64,000 nucleotides of DNA from Oegoconia quadripuncta (GCA_949316235.1 OX438745.1:6949001-7013000), one strand, 5' to 3'. Counted from the stretch's first letter, positions 41,645 to 53,487 are shown. Program-made: numbers and translations. Notes: generated from the letters alone by a model not told the origin.

Positions 41645-41832
41645 AATTTTATCGCGGAATTTTGTTGATCCCACGGCAACTACTCACTTTATTGGGATAA
41701 GATAGATATTCTACCTATATACCAAATTTCATCAAAATCCGTTCATCCGTTTCGCCGTGATTGAGCAACAAACAAACAAATAAACAAACAAACAAACATC
41801 CAAATTTTCGCATTTATAATATTAGTTAGATT
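41645..41832 (-). mobile_element. Helitron-like terminal fragment
   Basis: Minus strand: aactaatattataaatgcga, a (gttt)n stretch, gaaacggatgaacggatttt gatgaaatttgg and cgtgggatcaacaaa. The same sequence in plus orientation is at 47627-47805. The CTAG 3-prime end is lost here. Helitron assignment rests on the known lepidopteran families. Confidence 0.65.
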
Positions 41833-42318
41833 ACTTAGGAATGCTGGCTTATTTCCTTGGTACTGCATTATCTACCCAAAACTTTCACTTATTTAAACAT
41901 TTGACGATAGTCGATAGACGATAGATTTAGTCATAGTGCCTATATTTAGTGATATGATATTTTTCATTTGAAAATTGCTTATTGAATTATCATTAGCCTA
42001 TTTGAGGCGATTGCTGGCTGGCTTCTCCCGGATCGTGCCACTGAACCTAAATCTTCAGTTTGGTCTCTCTGTCGCACCACCTGTTCGACTTCCCATAATA
42101 CGTGGTGTGACAGTCAGGACGTGACGAGACGTGACATCCACTCAGGGCTTGTTACCGGTGTATTTTTAAACCTAAATCAGCGTCAAGTACAAAGGAGTGT
42201 TTTATTTAGGTTTGATACTACCTTAACCTTAAAAAAAAACTGGTTTTCAAGAACCGAAACCAAAATGGGTTTTAAATCAATAAATTAAGCGGTTATTAGT
42301 GGTAGGTTAGGTAGGTAA

Positions 42319-42648
42319 CCGCCTCCGTGGCTCAATGTAAACAACGTTGGGTTTACGATTCGGAGGTCGCGGGTTCGATCCCCAGCGGGGTACATGTTGA
42401 AGTACTCGGTTTGATTGGTGGTTGTGCATTTTAAATGTCCGCCTGGCTAGCAACCACCATCTTATCTAAATCTACCGCCAAGCAGCAATGTTAATAGCAT
42501 TGTTGTGTTCCGGTTGTCAGAGATAAGATAGCCAGTCCCCCAAATGTGTTGGGTTTCCGGGTCAGTACGCTTCCGCCTTCGACCTCATATTCACTTAACA
42601 TCAGGTGTGATTGAGGACATAAACAACCCGTTGTGCATAAAAAAAAAG
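42319..42648 (+). repeat. SINE-1, full-length copy
   Basis: Same as 13003-13349: the head ccgcctccgtggctcaatgt, B box ggttcgatcccc, body tccgcctggctagcaaccac and the end gttgtgcataaaaaaaaa. It differs from the first copy at scattered sites and has no ccagccag expansion. Confidence 0.9.
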
Positions 42649-42834
42649 GTATTCATTTCGCTTTAACCGACGACCCTATCACTACAAACATCAACCGACA
42701 CCGACGCTGTCTGGATTAAACCGACTAATTAAGGTTTTAGGTAGGGCTCTCATTTCGGAGGCCCGCCGAAAGAAACGTTTTCTAAAATCCGATGTAAACT
42801 TTTATTTACAAGCCCATAACCACCAAGGAGCGTC

Positions 42835-43035
42835 AGACTCTGTCAGCGAAACCGAATCCCGCGACGGGTAAATGTTTGTGTGATGAATATTAACATTTAT
42901 TCTTGAGTCATGGATGTTTATATAAATATTTATGTATGTTTCTCCGTTATCTAGTATCCATAGTACATGCTTTGCTTAGTTTGAGACTAGATGATTGGTG
43001 TAAGTGTCCGAAATATTTATTATTATTATTATTCT
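42835..43035 (+). repeat. SINE-2 copy
   Basis: gaatcccgcgacgggtaaat gtttgtgtgatgaatatt, gagtcatggatgtttatata, ctagtatccatagtacatgc, agatgattggtgtaagtgtc then (tta)n. The B box is mutated (accgaatcccg). Confidence 0.8.
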
Positions 43036-43324
43036 GCTACAGATTTGGCCAGTCTATTGCCACTTCAGCTACTGGATCCACTTATTGAATTAAGAAGATC
43101 AATTAACCAACATAAACAATGTTATTGCATTGCACACACCGAGCTCGTGTGCGAGAGTTGATTGAATTCACCAACGCAATCAGTTTTATTGCACGCAATT
43201 ACCGTCGAATGTATAATGCGATAAGTGGCCAGTTGCTATTTGAAATATGGGTAAGTGAGTGGAGGTATGAGCGAGTGAGGGTTCCTTTAAAAAGGTTAAT
43301 TGAGGACAACCAATTGGTGTAGTT

Positions 43325-43515
43325 GATAGTGACCCTGTCAGTGAATCCAACGGTTGCGGGTTCGAATCCCGCGAGGGGTAAATGGTTGTGTGAAGAATAC
43401 GAACATTAAAATTTATTCTTATGTAAATATTTATCCGTTTATCCGTTATCTAGTATCCATAGTACAAGCTTGGGAGTAGATGATTGGTGTAAGTGTTCGA
43501 AATGTTTATTAAAAA
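43325..43515 (+). repeat. SINE-2 copy, good B box
   Basis: ggttgcgggttcgaatcccg (B box GGTTCGAATCC), aatggttgtgtgaagaatac, gttatctagtatccatagta caagct, gatgattggtgtaagtgttc and an A-run at the end. The central part is shortened relative to 42835-43035. Confidence 0.8.
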
Positions 43516-44141
43516 AAAACATTTGCTTAGTAATGTCGCGTGGTTTTAGCACGTAAAAGAATAGACCCAACCCGTCTCTTCCCGTGGGTGCGGTAAAATC
43601 GACTAAGAGACGTTAAAATTAAAAAAATATTTAAAGAACTTCACGTTTCTACAAGGAGCTCACCCTCTGTCACATTTGTATTTCTGTATATTTCGAAAGG
43701 TTAGTGTGGCTTTCGCTTACGTTTGGGTCACTTTTAATCACCCCATTTGGGACAAAGGTTGTGCCGTATATATGTATTTATTACTAGCAGTCTATAATGT
43801 CTCCAGGACTAAGGCGCGCCCACACTCTCCACGTCTCAATATCTCGAGCTTCCTCCGACCAGTCGTTGAGTAAATTATCCAGCTCTCCCCATCATTTCCT
43901 CGGTCTGACGACGGTTTCTTTCTAGATGGGAGTTCCAGGTAGTTGTGATTTTGGCCCAAAGGTAATCTAGCATGCGGCAGACTCACCTACCATAGGTCGT
44001 ACTATAGCTTGACGGGCTTTGTGTCTACGTCAGCATTTTCCGACACGATCGATTAGTTTTACGCTTCTTATACACTTCTTAGCTTGTTGACAAATTTTGG
44101 GCTTCAAAATTGATTATTCAATTTTTATTGAAGAGAATATA

Positions 44142-44565
44142 TTAGGTCCTTACCTAAGCAATTGGCGTTTTGTATGAACAATTTCATTAAGACTGTTTTC
44201 CTCCATACAAACATTTTTGATTATTTTTTGGGAACGGAAAATCCAAATTTAGTTAAACTTTGTGTGTATTATCGAATAACATTAAGCTAAGTATAGGCAG
44301 CCTTAATTTTTAAAAGTAACCGCTTTATAAAAGTTTCAGCGAATCTAAGAAATGATTATGGGAAACACATGAAAAGGGCTCTGTTCAAATTTTTTTTATT
44401 TTGTGATTTAGCCCAGAAATTAAAAATATTTCATGTGAAACCTTGAAATAATATTCAATTTTCCAAATAAAAAAAACAAATTTGGATATAGCTTTGAAAA
44501 TCGCAGGAATTGGTACATATGATTAACGAAGAAAAAAAACTCCAATTTCATAGGTAAAGACCCAA
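44142..44565. mobile_element. mariner-like MITE with TA duplication, copy 1
   Basis: 424 bases. Left end TTAGGTCCTTACCTAAGCAA pairs with the right end (...ACTCCAATTTCATAGGTAAAGACCCAA) over about 28 bases, and TA flanks both sides (44140-44141 and 44566-44567). An inverted second copy lies at 49516-49928. There is no frame for a transposase. TA target duplication and TIR length fit a non-autonomous Tc1/mariner element. Confidence 0.9.
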
Positions 44566-45034
44566 TATTACCCCATTTCTTACCGTAGGTGAAGGGAGTA
44601 ACATCTTATGAGCACAGTTCAGATCAATGAGCAGGATGGACAAATAGACTTGTTGCGTTTCCAAAAATTGAGATCGCCTACCAAAATGGTGGTTTCCCGT
44701 TGGGCTAGGCAGAGACTATTGATTTCCACTTACTTCGATCCTGACATACCTACTACTTTTGCTTGTTCCACTCTCATCAAATGTTTCATACATCCTCGTC
44801 GGTTGGTGGTTGAACGCACCTGACTTTTTGCGAGGACGTAGTCACTTGATTGACGTACGTCCTTCTTGGCCGACCTTTACCGACCCTTCCATTCACGCTT
44901 TCGTTAATTATTGCTTTCGTTAATCTGCTTTAACATACCTCTTTCTATCTTACTCACTACGTCATCTTATACGCCACACTTTTTCAAATCACATCTTTGC
45001 ATTTACTACTATCAATTTTATAACGCGGTGATTA

Positions 45035-45300
45035 TTACGACCTGTTTGGTTAGCAACTCTGACCGCTATACCAAAACGTTGCGGGTTCGAATCCCGCTAG
45101 GGGCATATGTTTGTGTGATGAATACGACATGTGTACCTGAGTTATGGATGTTTTTCATTTATAATAAGTATTTATTTACAAAAAAAAATGTCTTTATGTA
45201 GTATATCAACCATCTAGTATTCACAACACAAGCCTATAGTTGCTTACTGTGGAAGTAGATGGCGCTGTGTGTATGTCTATGGATATTTATTTATTTATAT
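45035..45300 (+). repeat. SINE-2 variant with distinct tail
   Basis: Head cgttgcgggttcgaatcccg ctaggggcatatgtttgtgt, then ctgagttatggatgttt; the tail is gtggaagtagatggcgctgt gtgtatgtctatgg instead of the usual tail, ending in (attt)n. The reversed form of this tail is what remains at 280-340, 15690-15770 and 47195-47230. Confidence 0.75.
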
Positions 45301-45699
45301 TATCACATTGGTAGAGTTTTCTCAACCCCACGACATTATAGTTGAACCCTAAAATCAATGTACACTTACTTAACGTTTCGCGGGCGAAGCATTAATTACT
45401 TGTAGAGTGATTTTTTCTCCTTCACCAGACAATTATACCCACATTATAATTAAATCGCAATAACACTGTTAGTACGTTAGCATTAGGTTAAAATGTTTTA
45501 ATTCCATGTAGATATTATACAAATTCACATTTGTATATGATTTCTTACTGTTTTCTAAAAGCGGCTACACGACGGCTGTAAGGATTTTATTTTATTTATT
45601 TTTATTTGTACGGAGGATCAACAGCTGCTATAATACTAATACAAACTATTATAGGAAGCAATGAGCCAATTACAATAGAACTACATTATAAAATTAAAA

Positions 45700-45905
45700 A
45701 TGATGCATTTTTGCAGTTGAAAGGAAATCGTTTGCCTTGGTATGGACATGTTATGAGGAGAGATGAAACGCATGTTCCTGAGAGAGTGATGAGGATAACG
45801 GAAGAGGAAGACCACGGAAAAGATGGATGGATTGTGGGAGGGACGATATGAACGAAAAGGGCGCAAATGATGAAGTAACGGTGGATAGAGGAGATAGAGA
45901 GATTT
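45700..45905 (+). pseudogene. LINE C-terminus fragment (RTE-like)
   Basis: Frame 45606-45851 contains LKGNRLPWYGHVMRRDETHV and PERVMRITEEED, the consensus tail of RTE-like ORF2 (NRL.WYGHV.RR.E......). It continues out of frame with a basic end (aaagatggatgg). It ends near an A-run at 45915. Same protein region as in 17775-18185, but a different copy. Confidence 0.8.
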
Positions 45906-45934
45906 AATCTTAAATAAAAAAAAAAGAATAGAAT

Positions 45935-46030
45935 AGAATAACTTTATTCGCTGATAGAAATACAAGGTACACAGAAACAAACCACAACAAGCAATAACAG
46001 TACAAAATTTTTATAATTTATGTGCGCCCT
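45935..46030 (-). repeat. LINE tail fragment, minus strand
   Basis: On the minus strand it ends gcgaataaagttattctatt ctattctattc: an AATAAA signal plus a 5-mer tail repeat. The source LINE is not identifiable. Confidence 0.45.
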
Positions 46031-46504
46031 GTACCAGGCCAACGAATTGGATCTGACTCAGCATAAAGTTGCAGGGAGACCCCACAACGCTGATATTTCT
46101 CGTTATTAAAAATACTTATATTAAAAGTAATTAAAAATTTATGAAATTCTCGTAGACTATGATATTATCTAAATACACCATACAACTATACTAAAAGCTA
46201 AATACCTACGGCTTGACTGATTTTCAACAAATTGGTTAATAACCTGTCCCTTCGTTTAGTCTTTAATATACCGGATGAGTTTTTTTTACCGTAAGGAAAA
46301 AAATAGGGCATATTAGGTAAGTGAAATAGAAGTTATTGGCATAGGTAGTTTATTTTTTATTTCAAAAACGCCGGCGCCGATTTGTGTTTGATATGCGACT
46401 GGCGGGAGTTGTAGGGTTCCTATCTTGCAAAATTTATTTAGAACTCATATTTTCTCTAAGTTTTCTTTATTTACTTAATTTAATGATGTAATTATGTGAA
46501 TACA

Positions 46505-46660
46505 GGGGAAAAGAAAAAGAGGAAGACCGAGAATAAGCTACATGCAGCAGATAAAAGAGAAGTTGAATGTCATGTCGTATCAGGAGGTCAAGAGGAAGGC
46601 GGAGAGCAGAGAGATATGGAAAAATCTCCACCGACAAGATGATGAATTACGCAAATAGGC
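46505..46660 (+). pseudogene. LINE ORF2 C-terminal fragment
   Basis: Reads GKRKRGRPRISYMQQIKEKL then NVMSYQEVKRKAESREIWK and NLHRQDD. The G.R.RGRPR..Y..QI......YQE.K..A..R..W....R pattern is the usual C-terminal end of several insect LINE ORF2 proteins. About 45 codons remain, open in one frame, with no upstream RT part. Confidence 0.75.
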
Positions 46661-47194
46661 CACAAACGCGACCGTCAATAATGACGCAATTAACGCTTTA
46701 TTCGATGATAGTTTTGAAAAAAAAAACTATCTATGCCAATATCTTCTATTTCACTTACCTAATATTATGCCCTATTTTTTCCATACGGTAAAAAAACTCA
46801 TCGGGTATATAAGATGTTTATTTACCAAAAAGGACCATACATAATTATACATTTGCTGTAACATGTACATATGTTTAACATAAAGGTAACACTAGGCTAG
46901 GCTAAATCGTGGATGCCAGCAAGATTTCCATAATAGAGAAACAATTTTACTGCAACTTATAAGTACCATCTATTAATTAGATTATAGGGAAATAAACATG
47001 CTTGCGGAGCATAAAGATAATATAACTAGTATTAGTATGTTGAAATTTTACAGATTACGCATGCATTTGTATGTGTGCGTGTATATGTAGATGTGAGAGT
47101 ATTTTATTTAAGAGAGAAACCAACCAACCAATTTAAAATAAACCGCACTCAAATAGGACCACACAATTACCATTGAGACCAATCCGGACAAAGA

Positions 47195-47235
47195 CTGGAC
47201 ACGCACACATAGCGCCGTCTAATACATAACTCTCG
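47195..47235 (-). repeat. SINE-2 variant tail fragment
   Basis: gacacgcacacatagcgccgtcta matches in reverse the gatggcgctgtgtgtatgtc tail; short and diverged. Confidence 0.4.
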
Positions 47236-47626
47236 TCTTTTCTCGTCGGGGGTTAAAAAGCGATGCAAATGGCACATTGGCTTAGTAGACCTAGACTTTT
47301 ATAGGCTGTTGGCAATTAAAAACATTGCGATAACAGCTAGATCATAAATTTCTTCATGCGCATGCAAAAGAAAAAAACTTGTAGCAAATGCACCACTTAA
47401 AACAATTAAAAAAAATCAATTCAAAATACATCATGCTACAATTTAACCCGTAGTGTAATAACGTGACCGCTAATGACGTGAAAGGCACAAAAACAAAAAG
47501 AGGCATTAAATAAAAGCAGACGACAAAAAATACCCCACTATGCTTGTGTCAACGTAGCCACAGTATGCTCGATACAGTAGCATTACATTGTACACACTTT
47601 TCAATATACTGTTGTTTTCAATATAA

Positions 47627-47805
47627 TCTAACTAATATTATAAATGCGAAAGTTTGGTTGTTTGTTCGTTGCTAAGTCACGGCGAAACGGATGAACGGAT
47701 TTGGATGAAATTTCGTAATATAATAAAGTGAGTAGTTCCCGCGGGATAAACAAATTTCCGCGATAGAGTTATTCCACGCAGGCGAAGCCGCGGACGGAAA
47801 GCTAG
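47627..47805 (+). mobile_element. short non-autonomous Helitron-like element
   Basis: Starts TCTAACTAATATTATAAATG and ends in gaagccgcggacggaaagCTAG: a 5-prime TC and a 3-prime CTAG, as required for Helitrons, at 179 bases. Internal words cacggcgaaacggatgaacg and gaaatttcg are typical of lepidopteran mini-Helitrons. A reverse fragment is at 41645-41832, and an end fragment (cgtagacggagtcgcggacggtaagcta) at 57312-57345. No coding capacity. Confidence 0.65.
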
Positions 47806-48025
47806 CATCAATATAATGAAGTTTATATGAAACTTCCATCGATAATATGTTCGATAGACGGTTTAGGTACCTACAAGTACATGAAATTACTAAGTGAGTA
47901 GATAACTTTCTGGGACTTTCGACACTTTCTTGACGACCAAATTGCGTTGCGATGTGACTTCTAAATTTATTTATATTGTTCGAAACGAACGGGCTTCCTT
48001 GCCTCTGACAACGGGCGCCGGTTCG

Positions 48026-48053
48026 CTCTCTCTCTCTCTCTCTCTCTCTCTCA
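48026..48053. repeat. (CT)n microsatellite
   Basis: About 13 CT units (ctctctctct). The overlapping minus-strand frame of 141 codons with an RERERER run (47672-48097) is produced by this repeat and the adjacent Helitron and is not a gene. Confidence 0.95.
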
Positions 48054-48196
48054 TCGTAATGGCCGATTAGGCATTTGTTTTTATTCGAAGAAACCAAAAT
48101 TATAATAAAACCGTTGAAAATCTTCTAAAGAAATATTAATTTATTAATTATCATATAAATAAATAAATAACTTGAACTTTTACATATATATTTTAC

Positions 48197-48385
48197 ATCA
48201 TGTCATCATCATATCAGGCGAAAGACGTCCACTGCTGGACACTGGAAGATCTCCACAACGATCGGTCCGGCGCTGCCCACATCCAGCGGATTCCCGCGAT
48301 CTTTACCAAATCGTCAGTCCACCTCGTGGGGGGCCTGCCCACGCTGTGTCTTCCGTTGCGTGGCCGCCACTCGAGAACCTTATCA
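48197..48385 (+). repeat. dispersed lepidopteran repeat, best copy
   Basis: catcatcatatcaggcgaaa gacgtccactgctggacact, ctccacaacgatcggtccgg, ccagcggattcccgcgatct and ggggggcctgcccacgctgt. Related copies are at 18-235 and 50908-51000. Confidence 0.7.
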
Positions 48386-48559
48386 TATATTCCTATGTGC
48401 GATAATAGTTTATACTGTATTGTTGAGTGTAATTCTAGACTTTATTAGTTACTTTGTATACCATGTGGCTGATCAATCACAGACAACATTCCTATGTGCA
48501 TCGTGTGTGTGTACGTGTATCACCAATAAATTGATGGATAGGTATGTACAGTGAGCAGT

Positions 48560-48745
48560 GACTCTGCCTTCGAAACTAACGGTTGCAGATTCCAATCCCG
48601 CTAGAGGTAAGTGGTAAACATTTATTCCCGAGTCATGGATGTTTATATAAATATTTATGTTTATTTATCACTTAAATGTCACCGATAATACTTTGCCTTG
48701 TTCGGGACTAGATAATTATAAGTGTCATAAATATTTATAATTGGT
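48560..48745 (+). repeat. SINE-2 copy, diverged
   Basis: ctaacggttgcagattccaa tcccgctagaggtaagtggt, cgagtcatggatgtttatat and tttgccttgttcgggactag ataatt; the B box is mutated. Confidence 0.7.
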
Positions 48746-48767
48746 ACATTTTTCAACGTCATTTTGG

Positions 48768-48862
48768 TACAACGGTTGCGGGTTGGAATCCCGCGAGGGG
48801 TAAATGTTTCTATGATGAATACGAACATTTAATACGATAATAATAAATAATACGAAAATATA
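48768..48862 (+). repeat. SINE-2 head fragment
   Basis: caacggttgcgggttggaatcccgcgaggggtaaatgtttc, then atgatgaatacgaacattta; stops in an AT-rich stretch. Only the head half is present, 30 bases after another SINE-2. Confidence 0.7.
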
Positions 48863-48864
48863 AT

Positions 48865-49512
48865 ATCTGTCGGGTCTTCACCATTCCTACTTTTCTGTAA
48901 GTATCAATAACCAGAAGCAATAAAAACCTATGCAAATAGTTTTTGGTTGAGAAAATTTTTGTGATTTGAAAAAGTATAAAATATGCATTAACTTACAATG
49001 AAAATCACATCAATTGAGCTGAATGTATCACACACAACAATTGAGTTACCGATTCCATATTACTGCACTGTCTTACACATGCCAAGAAATGGGGCCGAGT
49101 CACTGTTTTAACTAATTTCTTCCATCGCTACCGTATACAGAGAGTGTTAATTGCCCTGTTGGACAGAGACAAATATACCCAACAGCCGTGTTTGTAAAAG
49201 AGACAGCTGAAGATACGGTAGCGAAATAAAAAGTTGTTCTTACCAGTTAGTGCACTCACACAGTAGCGACAGCTCGTTAAGGTACTTTCAACCCTTTAAT
49301 GAGTGTTTGTGTTTTATTATAATGTTTCTGATCAATTTTAATGTATCTTTATTATATGGTGTTAGTGTTAGGACACAGTTTGAATGATGTATGCTGTCGA
49401 TTCCTTAAAGGGTTTGACGAGCGTGGACGTCTATCGAGTATTTATTAGGCGTCTAAAACGGCTGTTATTTAGTAATTTGTAAAATCAGTAAACGCGTTTT
49501 CCCTGTTCGTTT
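48865..49512. other. no gene recognised
   Basis: Anonymous DNA between a SINE-2 fragment and the second MITE copy; no frame or motif was interpretable. Confidence 0.4.
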
Positions 49513-49515
49513 ATA

Positions 49516-49928
49516 TTGGGTCTTTACCTATGAAATTGGAGTTTTTTTTCTTCGTTAATCACATGTACCATTTCCTGCGATTTTCAAAGCTATATCCAAA
49601 TTAGTTTTTTATTTGGAAAATGGAATATTATTTCAAGGTTTCACATGAAATATTTTTTAATTTCTGGGCTAAATCACATAATAAAAAAATTTGAACATAG
49701 CTTTTTTCATGTGCTTTCCATAATCATTTCTTAGATTCGCTGAAACTTTTATAAAGCGGTTACTGTTAAAAATTAACGCTGCCTATACTTAACTTAATGT
49801 TATCCGATTCTACACACAAAGTTTAGCTAAATTTTGATTTGCCGTTCCCAAAAAAAAAACAAATATGGAGAAAACAGTCTTAATGAAATTCTTCATACAA
49901 AACGCCAATTTCATAGGTAAATACCTAA
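49516..49928. mobile_element. mariner-like MITE with TA duplication, copy 2 (inverted)
   Basis: 413 bases, inverted relative to 44142-44565. Ends TTGGGTCTTTACCTATGAAA and ...CGCCAATTTCATAGGTAAAT ACCTAA pair over about 30 bases; TA flanks at 49514-49515 and 49929-49930. The two copies align end to end with roughly one change in ten. Confidence 0.9.
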
Positions 49929-50779
49929 TAGATAAAATGGTGATTCCTATGATTTAAAGTTAGTAGAAAAACATGTTTTGGCATTGGGTCCTCGATCGAT
50001 TTGCGTAACTACATGTATTGTGCATGCACTAAGAAAACCGACTTCGCTTACCGAATGGAAAGCGTATTTCACTCTGACATAAAAGCCGATACCTGCTCCA
50101 TTGTTCTTTGTTTAGCATTTTACTGTCTCCATCCTGGAAATTTTAATCCCACAGTAAATATCCTTAAAAATAAAATAATATTTTGTACGTTAATTTTTAA
50201 ATCAGTCTTTACACAGAAACGTTATCGACAAATCACCGTCGATTATACAACAATGTGGATTGAATTGCAAGAATTCATTCATGAAGTGTATCATTTCAGA
50301 ACGATATTTTACCTGACGCTTTAGGTCGAAGAAGAATTTGTGCGGTCTTTTAGACCTTACCATACTATCCACGCGGGTTGACATCAAACAGTCGACAAGT
50401 TGACAGCGATTGGCACCGCGCAGACACATTGGCATTTGTGATATGGTTAATTAGTAATAAAACCTTACCATTTAGGGTGAAACGGGCGCGCGAGGGTTAT
50501 GCGATACTTTGTTACTGCTGCCTAATTAGGCTGAGTTCTATTAGAGCAGCCATCTTGGAAAATAATCGTGCTACCATTCAAATGTAATTATAATATTTTA
50601 TATAATTTTATACATACATTGCAGTTGGCGATTGCATGAAGACGACATTGTCTATAGACTATTATAGGTACATGCAGAATTATGTAAAAACTTTCGGTAA
50701 AGAAATATTCATTAACTTTACTATCATTATATGTATAGCGGAGTGCTGTTGCTTGCACCAAAGCCATATTAAATTTTAT

Positions 50780-50835
50780 TAACCGACTTCAAAAAGGATC
50801 TCAATTCGGCCGTTACTATTTAATTTTTTTTTCAC
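50780..50835 (+). repeat. fragment of a common lepidopteran repeat
   Basis: aaccgacttcaaaaaggatc tcaattcggccgt resembles the often-seen 'ccgacttcaaaaa.ggaggttctcaattcg' element of moth genomes. This is a recollection, not tested here. Confidence 0.35.
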
Positions 50836-50907
50836 CGATAACTCTGGAAAGCTGCCGTTGATTATTTTGCTTTTTGAATAAATTTCTTTAGAAGTCAGCG
50901 CCAATGC

Positions 50908-51000
50908 TTCATCATATCAGCCGAAAGACGTCCACTACTGTTAAAGGCCTCCCCCAAAGATCGTCACAACGATCGGTCCTGCGCTGCCTGCATTCAGCGC
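50908..51000 (+). repeat. dispersed lepidopteran repeat, copy 3
   Basis: catcatatcagccgaaagac gtccactactgtt, cctcccccaaagatcgtcac aacgatcggtcctgcgctgc and cattcagcgcttac match 48197-48300. Confidence 0.7.
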
Positions 51001-51018
51001 TTACTTGATAAATGCTAT

Positions 51019-51106
51019 ACCGCCTCCATGGCTCAATGTAAACAATATTGGGTTTACGATTCGGAGGTCGCGGGTTCGATCCCCAGCGGGGTACTTGTTT
51101 AAGTAC
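51019..51106 (+). repeat. SINE-1 head only
   Basis: ccgcctccatggctcaatgt aaacaa and the B box ggttcgatccccag; the match ends at tttaagtacta. The body and A-tail are missing, so this is a 3-prime-truncated copy, with the repeat at 50908-51000 immediately upstream. Confidence 0.8.
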
Positions 51107-51254
51107 TAAATAAGTATAAAATCTGTTAATGTTTTAATTTTTTCGTAATAGGTACATCCTATACATACACTCTGCAACGTTTGTCGTGTTAATTTTGTTA
51201 GACCTTATATATAAAGACCCATGACTCGAGAATAAATATTCGTATTCATCACAC

Positions 51255-51390
51255 TAACTAACTTATGATACAGGTTTGTGAAAAGATCATGTAGTCGCTG
51301 GGTTTGGGATAATCACACAGAAGGTACTTCATTGATTCCCTTTCTTTGTTGCATGCTCTGCAAGTTGAATTTTCAGCTATGAGTGAGTGA
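51255..51390 (-). pseudogene. LINE ORF2 C-terminal zinc-finger fragment
   Basis: Minus strand: AENSTCRACNKERESMKYLL then CDYPKPSDY. The S.CR.C..E.E....LLC pattern matches the C-terminal CCHC region after the RNase H of R1/I-type LINEs. It is the same element family as 55800-56345, where the homologous block reads STCSTCNKEREPIKHLQCD. Confidence 0.75.
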
Positions 51391-52009
51391 TTTAGTAGTA
51401 ATATGAGGATATAAATTCACTATCCTTGTAGCCTGCTTAACTGCGTAAGGGACTAAGGACAGATTGATATTTGAAGGGTCAAGGAATGTGATGGAAAGAG
51501 CCCCGAACAAGAAGCTACAGGAGGTTATACACGTGAAAAACATTACCCTCCTTCCTCGGGCAGTCGGGTAAACGAAGTCAGTTAAATTGGGACGCTATGC
51601 TATACGGAGACATGTAGTGACGTGTCTCCGTAAATGCAAGAATTGCTCAATGAGTGAAACTCACTGGCAATCGTAGGATAGGTACAGTAGCCCTGACCCG
51701 CCGATAACATTAATGCAATAACTTTTAATTTTAATTGCAATTAGCGATTACAATTAACGATTTATAGCACAGTAAAAACGATAAACTGCTTGTTATTCTG
51801 TTTTACAGTGCAGTATATTTGTAAGGTTAATTTTTCTCGTGTTACATCAATTTAAACTTATTTTTGTTTTTATAAGTCAAGTGCGAAATGTTGTTCTCCA
51901 AAACAGTAATGCAATGCGATCGCGATCGCATTCGTCATAGTTTTCGCTTTGGAATACGATTGCTGTCACTTTAAAAATTTACACCGTTACATATTTTTTA
52001 ACCCCAAGT

Positions 52010-52190
52010 TACTTGGAGGGCTGGCTATCTTATCACAACAATGCCATAAGATAGTGGTAGCTAGCCAGTCGAACATTTAAAAATGGCCATCAACCAAATC
52101 GATACTCCATGTAAAACATGTACTCCGTTGGGAATCGAACCCGCTACCTCCTTTTTGTAAACTTTATGTTACTTATATTGAGCCACGGAT
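52010..52190 (-). repeat. SINE-1, diverged 5-prime part
   Basis: ggctggctatcttatcacaa, gatagtggtagctagccagt, aaatggccatcaaccaaatc and the reversed B box ttgggaatcgaaccc, ending at attgagccacgga. The 3-prime third is missing. Confidence 0.75.
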
Positions 52191-52194
52191 ATTA

Positions 52195-53455
52195 AAATTA
52201 ATTAGACAAATTAATTAAATACCACTGAACATGTAAAACAGACCTATATGAATTGTTATGACACCGAATAGTACGACTATCTTACTGTATAACTTAAACG
52301 GGATTATAATTATTTAATTCAGTTCATTAGTGATTCATTAGTCATTCATTAACTGACACTATAACACTGAAACAAAAATATGTATTCTTCAGGGTATTCC
52401 TTTTTTAAAGATTATTTGAATAAATAAGACTTCTTCGCACAAAGACTCAGCCTGACGGTGCAGCGGGGCAACGCGACGAGCATGCTGAGGACAATGCGGC
52501 AGGTAGGAGACCTCGAGGAGATACCTTTTATAATTATATAAAAGGATAATAACATTCTTAATTTGTTTACAGATTTACAAAAAATAAATAAATAAATACA
52601 CATTCACAAATAAAATTTTTGTCCCAGATCTTGCTGAGCCTGAAGGGCGTTTCCTCTTTGAACAGCAATCTCTGAGCGAAATAGAAGCCAGCCTTCCGAT
52701 CATTTGAAGCTTCGACTTGACGCTCAGATATCTCTCGAAAAAGACCTGCAGTCAGATCGCCTAATTCAATTGCTTTAGAAATTATTATCGTTTATGACGT
52801 CAATGCACCATCCATCCTTGTCAAATCGTAACACAATGACCAGGACGGACATACATTGTTACCGCTACAGCTATAGCTTTGAGTTAGGCGGTAGAGCCCC
52901 TGGTCCCCGTGGCCCAAGGGATTCCACCCCAAACGGAGCAAAAATGTAGTCTTCACTAAGACTAGCATATTTAAGCCGTTGGAGGTTCTCAGCGGATGCG
53001 GCTGCAGCAGCTGTAATACGTACCTAATTTTTTTTACGTTCGAGCGCTTGTCATTTAGCTTGCTTGGGTTCGATGACTAAATTTGATACCACATAAGCGC
53101 CCTAAAAAATTTCAATCATATCATCTGCTATCGGTTCATCCAAGAATCCCTTGTGGGTATAACAGGAGAAAAAAGTACCCACAGAATATACAAAATACAA
53201 AAATGAAAAAAAAAAATTTTGCACCAATCGTCTTACAAACTTTTACAATTTGACGTGTAATTTATAATAAAAGGTATCAAGAAAGAACATGGTGACACTT
53301 CCAGTGTCCAAACTAGGTAAAATTATTTTACCTGTATTTTTGACCCTGGTGTCTCCCTCTCTCTACTGTTAAAGATGATCAAAACAGACGAAACAAAAGA
53401 TATATGGAAGACATCCTTGCTGTATATAAGAAATATTAAACAATCAGTTTATTTA
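52195..53455. other. no gene recognised
   Basis: Anonymous sequence with slightly higher GC at 52440-52530 and 52850-53010. A 63-codon minus frame at 52412-52603 has no motif. Confidence 0.4.
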
Positions 53456-53487
53456 GCTACACATTGTTTCAAGATGACCTAGTATGA

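Noticed and set aside
43340..43390. A genuine tRNA gene at the SINE-2 head
   Set aside because: Same reasoning: a B box with a shared retroposed body and several copies in the window.
44608..44823. 71-codon plus-strand frame next to the MITE
   Set aside because: No similarity recognised, no splice or poly(A) context; length is within chance expectation for this much sequence.
47672..48097. 141-codon minus-strand frame with an RERERER run
   Set aside because: It is produced by the (CT)n repeat and the Helitron-like element; no independent protein similarity.
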